From positions 1-49,236 of the forward strand of contig CAMHST010000012.1 in assembly GCA_946187865.1 (NCBI GenBank): a DNA stretch of 49,236 bases. Reading direction: 5' to 3'. A program made the position numbers and the translations under genes. The stretch comes from an uncultured Bacteroidales bacterium (GTDB taxonomy: Bacteria > Bacteroidota > Bacteroidia > Bacteroidales > UBA932). This document shows, piece after piece, positions 32,928 to 39,393 of the stretch. Below the pieces are notes generated by a model. The model did not search any database and was not told the origin of the DNA. It saw only the letters and a program-made list of their open reading frames with translations. The stretch's first letter is position 1. Each line of letters opens with the position of its first letter.

Positions 32928-33788
32928 TTACAATTGATTGTCGCTCAGGGAGAAGGTGTTTCCCTGGTTCACGTCACCGGTAGTCATGCCCTTTTTCAGC
33001 CAGCGCATGCGCTGGGCGGCGGAACCGTGGGTGAAGGACTCTTCCACCGCATAGCCCTGGGCTTTCTTCTGCAGGTAGTCGTCGCCGATCACCTGGGCGC
33101 ACTTGATGGCTTCCATCAGGTCGTCGTCGTCCAGGACCTCGTCGATGTAATGGGCCCAGACGCCGGCGTAGAAATCGGCCTGGAGCTCTATGCGCACGCT
33201 CATCCGGTTGCTGTCGGTCTTGTTCATGCGGGCCATCTGGCTGTGGGCCTGGTTCAGGGTGCCCAGCAGGTTCTGCACGTGGTGACCTACTTCATGGGCG
33301 ATTACATAGGCGTAAGCGAAGTCTCCGTCGGCCCCGAGCTGCTGTTTCATGGAGGAGAAGAAGCTGAGGTCTATGTACAGTTTCTCGTCTCCGGAGCAGT
33401 AGAACGGCCCCATGGCCGCCTGGCCGGTACCGCAAGCGGTGGCCGTGGCGCCGGAATAAAGCACAAGGGTGGGGTTCCGGTATTCGCCCAGGCCAGTCTG
33501 CTTGAAATAGGCGCTCCAAACGTCCTCTGTCAAGGCCAGGACCTGCTTGGAGAAAGTGGCCAGCTCTTCGTTTTCCGCCGTGGGCTCGTAAGAGTTCTGG
33601 GTGGAGAGCCCGCCGATACCGCCGGCGTTCTGGACATTCTGGAACACATCGCCCAGGTTACCGCCCATCATCAGGGTAATAATAGCCACCAGGGCTATAC
33701 CGCCCAGGCCCAGGCCGGCTTTTCCACCGGTGGACATGCCGCGGCGGTCTTCTACGTTGGTGCTTTCGCGTCTTCCGTCAAGTCTCAT
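32928..33788 (-). CDS. ypfJ: YpfJ/KPN_02809-family neutral zinc metallopeptidase
   Basis: A 286-residue membrane-anchored protein. The N-terminus MRLDGRRESTNVEDRRG is cytoplasmic, followed by one membrane helix (GLGLGGIALVAIITLMMGG, ~25-43). The zinc site is AHEVGHHVQN (H165, E166, H169). Other family signatures are ELQADFYAGVWAHY and the C-terminal HGSAAQRMRWLKKG. The whole sequence pattern is typical of the family named zinc_peptidase YpfJ, whose substrates are not known. It is 21 bp after the ENPP-like gene and 3 bp before the nagB-like gene, in one transcription unit. Confidence 0.9.
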   Translation of the reverse strand: MRLDGRRESTNVEDRRGMSTGGKAGLGLGGIALVAIITLMMGGNLGDVFQNVQNAGGIGGLSTQNSYEPTAENEELATFSKQVLALTEDVWSAYFKQTGLGEYRNPTLVLYSGATATACGTGQAAMGPFYCSGDEKLYIDLSFFSSMKQQLGADGDFAYAYVIAHEVGHHVQNLLGTLNQAHSQMARMNKTDSNRMSVRIELQADFYAGVWAHYIDEVLDDDDLMEAIKCAQVIGDDYLQKKAQGYAVEESFTHGSAAQRMRWLKKGMTTGDVNQGNTFSLSDNQL

Positions 33789-33809
33789 ATCAGTTTCGTG
33801 TTTAATTGT

Positions 33810-35024
33810 TTATTTCAGGATTTTCTGGATTCTTTCCAGTTTGCCGTCTACCGGGGCGGGCTTTACGCCCAGCAGCTTGCACAGCATGGGATATAGGTCG
33901 ATGTTCCGGAAGGCCGACTGCTCCCCTTCCGTAAAGGGAGCCTCATAGCCCACTTTGAAATCCGGTCCCACGGCGCGGAAAGCCACCATCATGTCGGTCT
34001 CCTTGGGATTGAAACCATGCGTACCCTGATTGGAGGACGGGGCAAAGTTGAACTGCCAGCCCAGATCCGGTGCTACGATGAGGTCTCCGAGGCGGTTGGA
34101 GGTGCCATAGTTCAGCTCCGCAGGCACTTCCCCGTGACGCCAGACGCTCAGGTGCTCAATCCCGCTCAGGCGCTGATAAAGGCTGTCGGCATAACCCTCT
34201 TCTGCCCAGATACTGGTGGGAATGGAGCCGGACATGCGCTCTACCCAGTCTTCCGGCACAACGTCGTACCAGGCGATGAAACGCTCGGGAGAGATTTCAG
34301 TCATTCCGTGGTCTCCGGCCAGGATAAAGTTGATCTGCTTGCCGTGGGGCAAGGCCTTGAGCCTGAGATAGAGACTGTGCATGAGGCTGTCCATCTGCTC
34401 GGCCATGGCCTTGGTCTCCGGGGAGAAGGGCCCGTGGACGTGTCCCTGGTGGTCGGGCTCGTCAAAATAGCCCATCACCAGACGCGGACGGTCCTTTTCC
34501 GGCAGGCTCAGCAGGCGGACAATCTCGTCGCAACGCTCTTCGAAATTCCAGTGAGGCTCATCGTCCCAGCGCCGGTAATAGGTGGGATACATGTCATTGA
34601 TGGGGATATCGGACCCTACCCAGTAAATCACACCGCATTTGACACCTTGCTTCTGGGCGGTTTGCCAGACGGGTTCTCCCAGGTAATAGCGCGGGTCGTA
34701 GCGGCTTTCCGGGTCGCTCAGGGAATAGCCGTGCTCCGTTTCCGGATTCCAGAAATTATTGTTTACCAGGCCATTGTGATCCGGAACAAGGCCGGTTGCC
34801 ATGGTGTAGTGGTTCGGGAAAGTGGAGGAAGGATAGGAGGCTTCCATCCGGGCCTTGACTCCCACGGTGGCCAGGGAGTCGAAAAACGGCATTTCGTAAT
34901 AGTCGGCATAGTCCCAGCGGCTACCGTCCAGCGAGATAATCACGGTATAGTGCTCTTTTTTGCAAGAAACGGCGACGCAACCCGCAGCAAGCACAAGCAA
35001 TAATATGCGAAGGAGTCTTTGCAT
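33810..35024 (-). CDS. ENPP-type nucleotide pyrophosphatase/phosphodiesterase lipoprotein
   Basis: A 404-residue lipoprotein of the alkaline phosphatase superfamily (signal MQRLLRILLLVLAAGCVAVSC, Cys 21). Active-site pieces are visible in order: D33 in ISLDGSRWD, nucleophile T68 and N71 in YPSSTFPNHYT, the two-metal ligands in FDEPDHQGHVHGP and AGDHGM, and the last His in GTHGFNP. These match ectonucleotide pyrophosphatase/phosphodiesterases, which split nucleotide or sugar-nucleotide diphosphates or phosphodiesters in the periplasm. It heads the three-gene unit with ypfJ and nagB-like genes and has a clear promoter. Confidence 0.88.
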   Translation of the reverse strand: MQRLLRILLLVLAAGCVAVSCKKEHYTVIISLDGSRWDYADYYEMPFFDSLATVGVKARMEASYPSSTFPNHYTMATGLVPDHNGLVNNNFWNPETEHGYSLSDPESRYDPRYYLGEPVWQTAQKQGVKCGVIYWVGSDIPINDMYPTYYRRWDDEPHWNFEERCDEIVRLLSLPEKDRPRLVMGYFDEPDHQGHVHGPFSPETKAMAEQMDSLMHSLYLRLKALPHGKQINFILAGDHGMTEISPERFIAWYDVVPEDWVERMSGSIPTSIWAEEGYADSLYQRLSGIEHLSVWRHGEVPAELNYGTSNRLGDLIVAPDLGWQFNFAPSSNQGTHGFNPKETDMMVAFRAVGPDFKVGYEAPFTEGEQSAFRNIDLYPMLCKLLGVKPAPVDGKLERIQKILK

Positions 35025-35043
35025 GGTAAAGTGTTTTAGTATG

Positions 35044-35051
35044 CAAAGATA
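35044..35051 (-). promoter_or_regulatory. -7 promoter element of the ENPP-ypfJ-nagB unit
   Basis: TATCTTTG on the minus strand, 19 nt before the ENPP-like ATG (complement of 35022-35024). It lies in the 40-bp gap after the OhrR gene. Confidence 0.6.
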
Positions 35052-35064
35052 AGAAAAATATACG

Positions 35065-35508
35065 TTACTCCTCCGGAGATAGTGTGTTAATCAGGTCGTC
35101 CAGCATGCCGTACAGCAGAGGCGCCGACTCGGGCGTAATGCTGCGGCAGGCCACGGCGCCGCCCAGTTCGTAAGGGATACAGGAAGCTTTCTCTTCCAGC
35201 TTGCGGCCCTTCTCCGTCAGGCTAACAATCACCTGGCGGGCATCGGCCTTGCTCCTGCTGCGCTCCACGAAACCCTCGGCCTCCATGCGTTTCAGAAGCG
35301 GGGTTACGGTGTTGGTTTCCAGATACAGCTTTTTGGCGATGTCGTTGACCGGCTGGGCATCCTGCTCCCACAGCACCATCATCACCAGATACTGGGGATA
35401 CGTCAGGCCTATCCCGCTCAGGAGCGGATGATAGGCCTGCGTAATCAGGCGGGATGCTGTATAGAGCCTGAAACAGAGCTGGTTCCCCAGCTTAAGCTGT
35501 TCCTTCAT
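35065..35508 (-). CDS. ohrR: OhrR-type MarR-family peroxide sensor
   Basis: A winged-helix repressor of 147 residues closely matching the OhrR branch of MarR. The peroxide-reactive Cys is C12 in NQLCFRLYTASR, the same context as C15 of Bacillus OhrR, and TYPQYLVMMVLW carries the conserved tyrosines that hydrogen-bond to it. There is only one other Cys in the first half of the protein. The recognition helix falls in LETNTVTPLLKRME and the wing in SRSKADARQVIVSLTEKG. The gene is the last of the ferritin-like/gpx/ohrR run, 6 bp after gpx. The perfect palindrome upstream of the first gene is the obvious binding site, so the regulator would control its own operon. Confidence 0.9.
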   Translation of the reverse strand: MKEQLKLGNQLCFRLYTASRLITQAYHPLLSGIGLTYPQYLVMMVLWEQDAQPVNDIAKKLYLETNTVTPLLKRMEAEGFVERSRSKADARQVIVSLTEKGRKLEEKASCIPYELGGAVACRSITPESAPLLYGMLDDLINTLSPEE

Positions 35509-35514
35509 GGCCGT

Positions 35515-36132
35515 TTAAAGCATGGCTTCTACGTCCTTCGCGAAGTCTTTGGGCTCGGCGACAGGAGCAAAACGCTTAACGGTGGAACCGTCGCGGGATA
35601 CCAGGAACTTCGTGAAATTCCACAGGATGTCGCTGTCTTTTTCCACGCTCCGGCTGATTCCCTTGAGCATCTTCTGGGTAGCTTTGGCCTTCAGTCCTTT
35701 GTACTCCTCGGTGGGAGCCTGGGACTTCAGGAACTCGAAGATGGGCTCGGCCTTGCTGCCGTTTACATCCACTTTGGCCATCAGAGGGAAAGTGACGCCA
35801 TGGTTCAGACGGCAGAATTCCGCAATTTCTTCGTTGGAGCCGGGTTCCTGATGGGCAAACTGGTCGCAGGGGAAGCCGATGACAACCAGGCCTTTGTCCT
35901 TATACTGCTGATACAGGGCCTCCAGACCGTCGTACTGCGGGGTGAAGCCACACTTGGAAGCGGTGTTCACAATCAGGAGCACCTTGCCTTCGTAATCTTT
36001 GAAGTCTACTTCCACGCCCTTGTTGTTCAGGGCTTTGAAATCATAAATGCTTGCCATGTCTTGTCCGTTTTGAGCGGCTGCGGTTCCAAGCGTTACCAGG
36101 CCCAGAACCGCAGCCAGGAGGAATTGTTTCAT
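35515..36132 (-). CDS. Periplasmic glutathione-peroxidase-family (thioredoxin-dependent) peroxidase
   Basis: A 205-residue peroxidase with a signal peptide (MKQFLLAAVLGLVTLGTAAAQ). The glutathione peroxidase signature is present: peroxidatic C61 in NTASKCGFTPQY, the second Cys and Gln of FPCDQF (C89, Q91), and the active-site Trp and Asn in LWNFTKFLV. Cys in place of selenocysteine and the C89 pair suit thioredoxin-like reductants rather than glutathione. Export is unusual compared with the cytoplasmic members most bacteria carry. It sits 5 bp after the ferritin-like gene and 6 bp before ohrR. Confidence 0.9.
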   Translation of the reverse strand: MKQFLLAAVLGLVTLGTAAAQNGQDMASIYDFKALNNKGVEVDFKDYEGKVLLIVNTASKCGFTPQYDGLEALYQQYKDKGLVVIGFPCDQFAHQEPGSNEEIAEFCRLNHGVTFPLMAKVDVNGSKAEPIFEFLKSQAPTEEYKGLKAKATQKMLKGISRSVEKDSDILWNFTKFLVSRDGSTVKRFAPVAEPKDFAKDVEAML

Positions 36133-36137
36133 TATTG

Positions 36138-36593
36138 TTAGAGTTGACGGATAATCCAGTTCTGCAGGCCGATGCGCTCGATGAGCTCCAGCTGGCCGCG
36201 CATCCAGAACATATCCTCTTCTTCGTCCTGATAGTAGCCTTTCAGGAGATCAAAGGTGGTCATGTCGGCTGCCACGGAGAGGGTGATTTCGCCCAGACGG
36301 GGGACTTCCCGCTCGGAAACTTCCAGGTCGGCCTTGATGAAAGCGACGGGATCTTTGTAGATGGTCTGTTCAGGAGCGGCCTCTACCTTAGCCTCGCCGC
36401 CAAGGTCGATGATGCGGTCCACGAATTTGTCTACCCACTCCATTTCCTCGGTGGAATGGTCGGCGTATTTCTCTGCCAGTTTGGTCAGGCCCATGGATTT
36501 GAAAACCTTGCTCTGCACTTTATGCTGCATGCTCTGGGCGGCCAGGCCGGTAGCGTAGGCCTGAAGGATTTGAATGGAATTCTGTGCGTTCAT
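36138..36593 (-). CDS. Ferritin-like (bacterioferritin-type) protein
   Basis: A 151-residue cytoplasmic four-helix protein with carboxylate and His residues placed as in ferritin-like di-iron proteins (QHKVQSKVFKSMG near the first helix, HSTEEMEWVDKFVDRIIDLGG in the second, YYQDEEEDMFWMRGQLELIE in the fourth). EExxH/ExxxE-like pairs suggest an iron-binding centre and a role in storing iron and quenching peroxide chemistry, but it is only distantly bacterioferritin-like. First gene of the unit with gpx and ohrR, with the operator upstream; the start codon is the complement of 36591-36593. Confidence 0.8.
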   Translation of the reverse strand: MNAQNSIQILQAYATGLAAQSMQHKVQSKVFKSMGLTKLAEKYADHSTEEMEWVDKFVDRIIDLGGEAKVEAAPEQTIYKDPVAFIKADLEVSEREVPRLGEITLSVAADMTTFDLLKGYYQDEEEDMFWMRGQLELIERIGLQNWIIRQL

Positions 36594-36615
36594 GATGTAT
36601 TGTTTTTATTTGTTT

Positions 36616-36631
36616 ATATCGTTCACGACAC
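36616..36631. promoter_or_regulatory. Partial second copy of the putative OhrR operator
   Basis: The left half ATATCGT and the perfect 10-bp core TCGTTCACGA resemble the full palindrome 36 bp away, but the right half matches at only 4 of 7 positions. It would overlap the transcription start side of the promoter. Confidence 0.4.
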
Positions 36632-36638
36632 AAAGGTA
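36631..36638 (-). promoter_or_regulatory. -7 promoter element of the ferritin-gpx-ohrR operon
   Basis: TACCTTTG on the minus strand, 37 nt before the ATG at 36593. The -33 position (about 19-20 nt upstream) falls in the centre of the palindrome described next. Confidence 0.6.
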
Positions 36639-36651
36639 CGAAAATAATTTT

Positions 36652-36667
36652 ATATCGCAAGCGATAT
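36652..36667. promoter_or_regulatory. Putative OhrR operator (perfect palindrome)
   Basis: ATATCGC-AA-GCGATAT is a perfect 7+2+7 palindrome. Its size and A/T-rich ends with GC-rich centre are typical for MarR-family dimers. It is centred on the -33 region of the operon whose last gene is ohrR. Binding would block RNA polymerase. Confidence 0.7.
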
Positions 36668-36716
36668 TTTTACTTTTTTTGTTTTTTTTGAGCTGGTGCA
36701 CCCTAACGGTGAGGGG

Positions 36717-39305
36717 TCAGAGGCGGGAGGCGGTGCCGGAAAGCTGTTCGCCCAGGCCGATGGTATAGCCATCGGAGCAGAAGAAGACGCGGTTGAAGGT
36801 GTCGGCCAGGACAACCAGCGGCAGGCGGCCGGGGGCGGTGAGCTGCATATTCCGGACAATGGCAGCGGCAATCCCGTCTGTGTCGACCCCCAGCTGCACG
36901 GTGGAAGGCAGTACACCGTAGCGCCCCTCGGCGATTTCCTTTTTCAGACGCGCGAGCGAAGCGGCATCCTGACAGAGCAGCAGGACAGGACGGCCCCACG
37001 CATCCAGCTTTTCTTTCGCCGCAGCCAGGTCGCGCAGGACGTGGTTGGTGGGCTCTTTGCCGGGATCCAGCACGGCCAGCGCATAGAAGCCGCGGCCGGT
37101 CCGGGACAGAATACTGGCCTTCTCGGGTGCATCGGCCGGAAGGAACTGGGTTTCACTGTCAAAGCTGCCTATCACGGGGACGGCATCTTCCGGCTCGGCA
37201 ATGACCAGGTCCTGCCGGGTGAGCTGATCGGCCGGAAGTTCGAACAAGGTCATGGAAACAGGGACGGAGCCGTCGGCAAGCCTGTTTCCGGACACCAAAA
37301 GGTAAGTCCCGGCGTCCAGGGCAAAGCCGTCTTTGAATACGTGGGCCCAGTCCACGCCGCCACCCATGTCCACCTCGCCCTCGTCGAATGTGAGTAACTG
37401 CGGACGTCCCTCCACCAGGCGGGAAAGGGTGAAATGGGTGTAGTATTTGGGATTGTCCACGCTGCCCGTCTGCCGATAAGCCAGTTTCAGCGTACCCTTC
37501 GGCGCGATAGCGGAAGGCGCCTGGTCCCCGAAAGAGACATCCAGCCAGTCGGCCCCCTGCTTATACTGTACCTTTCCGGTAACCGGGTCTTTCCGGGCCT
37601 CCATACCCAACGCCCGCGCGGCCGAGACAAAGAAGATGTCCCGCGACCGGGGACTGGCCACGCGGCTTGCATACACACCCGAGGGCGACATAGGAATGTT
37701 CCAGGCTTTGGGATCGGCATTTACGGTAATGTTCTCCTGCACCCAGCGCACCAGCGCCTCGGGCGTTTCCACCGGCAGCGGATGGGTTTCAAAGAAAGAA
37801 TAGAATGGCGAGAGGAACTCGTCTTCCACCCGGGCGCCCAGGAAGGTCCGGGCCGAATAATAATCCTGCAGGGTTTCCTGGGTGATATCCTGCAAATCCT
37901 TGGTACTGAGGGAAGAAAGCACCTGCTCTATCCGCTCATGGTTACCGCAGGCCACCATGAAGTCTTCGATCGTGCGATGGTTGCCCCGGGAGCGGACCAG
38001 CATCTGGGCCATGTGGTGGCCGTATCCCTGTTCCTGTACAAATGCCAGCGCCCGGTCCAGGCCGATGAAACTGGCCTCATAGGCATGCCGGAGAGAATCT
38101 TCTTGGGCGAAACGCTGGTTGTTCAGCGCACGCTGATCTTTGGTAACTTCCGGAATATTAGCCGTTTCCTCAGGAGGAACCACTTTCAGGGATTTCTGCC
38201 CGGGGATGTTTTCAGCCAGCGGACGCAGGACTATCGTCACTTCCCTGTCCTTGCCGAAAGACACTTGGGCATAGCCGAAGGCGCCGTCCAGGGAGGCCCA
38301 GACCAGCATGTCGCCCAGGCCGGCGCTGAGGGAAGTCCGGCCGTCTGCGTCGGCATATTTGGTCACGGCCGGGTAAAATTCGGCATAGTTGTAAATGCAG
38401 AAGTCCACGCGGGCGCCGGCGGCAGGTTTTCCGGCCTTCCCGTCTGGAGCGTTATCTCCCCAGAGAACCCGGAAGGCGGCCTCGCCGGTCTGGGCATAAT
38501 TGTCGATAAGGTTCACCTCCGTGTAGTTCGGGCTTTCGAGCACCACCTCTTCCGGCCCGTCGTACTTGCCGAATACCTTGGTGTGCATGAGCATGGCCCG
38601 GGAAGCAGGCGCATTGAACCAGCCCAGGTCCAGGACGGGTTCCGGCTCGCAGGCGCCCATGAAATGCCACTGCCCGTCGGCCCAGGCCTCCACCCAGGCG
38701 TGATTGTCGTCGGTATGGGCCCAGCGGGGCGTATAGACTTGCCGGGCGGGAATGCCCACGGAGCGAAGGGCGGTGACGGTGAAGGTGGATTCCTCTCCGC
38801 ATCGGCCCAGGGTGTTATTCATCAGGTTCAGGGGCGACATGGTGCGGGCGTCGGAAGGCTGATAAGTCACTTTCTCATGGCACCAGTGGTTCACCTCCAG
38901 GATGGCTTCCTGCATGGTCTTTCCCTGCACGCGGGGTTTCAGCTCCCGGTAAAACACCGTCCGGGCGCTGTCCAGGCTCTCGTTGTTCACCCTGAGAGGC
39001 AGCACAAAGTGGCGGAACTCCCGCTCCGGCACGTTCCAGCCCAGTTCTTCGCGCACGCGCAGGCTTTGCCGGACGCTCCGGAGGTAAAACTCCGGACTGT
39101 AGTCCGTCACATCGGCCGCCGGCATATACGCGTACAGGAATTCCAGCGCTTCCCTTTCCCGGGCCGATATTCCCTCCGGCAGCGCCATGAACGGCTTCAA
39201 GGCGCCGCCGTCGGCCTCCTGCCGGGCCTGGAAGTCCTTGTGATACGGGCTGCAGGCGCAGGAGAGCAGCGCCAGCAAGGTGAGGGTTTTGAGTAAAGTC
39301 TTCAT
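36717..39305 (-). CDS. Transglutaminase-like lipoprotein
   Basis: An 862-residue exported lipoprotein (signal MKTLLKTLTLLALLSCAC, lipobox Cys 16 or 18). The papain-like transglutaminase core is at ~110-230: C169 in LGRCGEEST, H202 in DDNHAWVEAW and, at the place of the usual Asp, E220 in GACEPEP. Beyond it lie β-rich domains (for example LSAGLGDMLVWASLDG) and a long helical region (~370-470, QEQGYGHHMAQMLVRS). The C-terminus (~700-862) resembles a thioredoxin-like fold without a CxxC. In bacteria such proteins are often proteases or peptidoglycan-linked hydrolases, so the precise reaction is unsettled. It is 88 bp downstream of the M64 gene with a hairpin between and no obvious promoter. Confidence 0.82.
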   Translation of the reverse strand: MKTLLKTLTLLALLSCACSPYHKDFQARQEADGGALKPFMALPEGISAREREALEFLYAYMPAADVTDYSPEFYLRSVRQSLRVREELGWNVPEREFRHFVLPLRVNNESLDSARTVFYRELKPRVQGKTMQEAILEVNHWCHEKVTYQPSDARTMSPLNLMNNTLGRCGEESTFTVTALRSVGIPARQVYTPRWAHTDDNHAWVEAWADGQWHFMGACEPEPVLDLGWFNAPASRAMLMHTKVFGKYDGPEEVVLESPNYTEVNLIDNYAQTGEAAFRVLWGDNAPDGKAGKPAAGARVDFCIYNYAEFYPAVTKYADADGRTSLSAGLGDMLVWASLDGAFGYAQVSFGKDREVTIVLRPLAENIPGQKSLKVVPPEETANIPEVTKDQRALNNQRFAQEDSLRHAYEASFIGLDRALAFVQEQGYGHHMAQMLVRSRGNHRTIEDFMVACGNHERIEQVLSSLSTKDLQDITQETLQDYYSARTFLGARVEDEFLSPFYSFFETHPLPVETPEALVRWVQENITVNADPKAWNIPMSPSGVYASRVASPRSRDIFFVSAARALGMEARKDPVTGKVQYKQGADWLDVSFGDQAPSAIAPKGTLKLAYRQTGSVDNPKYYTHFTLSRLVEGRPQLLTFDEGEVDMGGGVDWAHVFKDGFALDAGTYLLVSGNRLADGSVPVSMTLFELPADQLTRQDLVIAEPEDAVPVIGSFDSETQFLPADAPEKASILSRTGRGFYALAVLDPGKEPTNHVLRDLAAAKEKLDAWGRPVLLLCQDAASLARLKKEIAEGRYGVLPSTVQLGVDTDGIAAAIVRNMQLTAPGRLPLVVLADTFNRVFFCSDGYTIGLGEQLSGTASRL

Positions 39306-39321
39306 GTTCAGTTCTTTACTG

Positions 39322-39355
39322 AATTACCCTGCTGTACTCTGACGGCAGGGTAATT
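39322..39355. terminator. 11-bp hairpin between M64 and transglutaminase genes
   Basis: AATTACCCTGC (39322-39332) pairs with GCAGGGTAATT (39345-39355) across a 12-nt loop. It lies 38 bp beyond the M64 stop and 16 bp before the transglutaminase start, so it could end the first transcript or act in the leader of the second. No U-tract follows. Confidence 0.5.
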
Positions 39356-39393
39356 ACATAAACTATTGTTACATAACCGTTTACCGAAAACGG

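Noticed and set aside
31338..33896. An 852-codon plus-strand open frame
   Set aside because: It crosses antisense through the nagB-like and ypfJ genes and the gap between them, both of which have clear families; its sequence resembles no protein.
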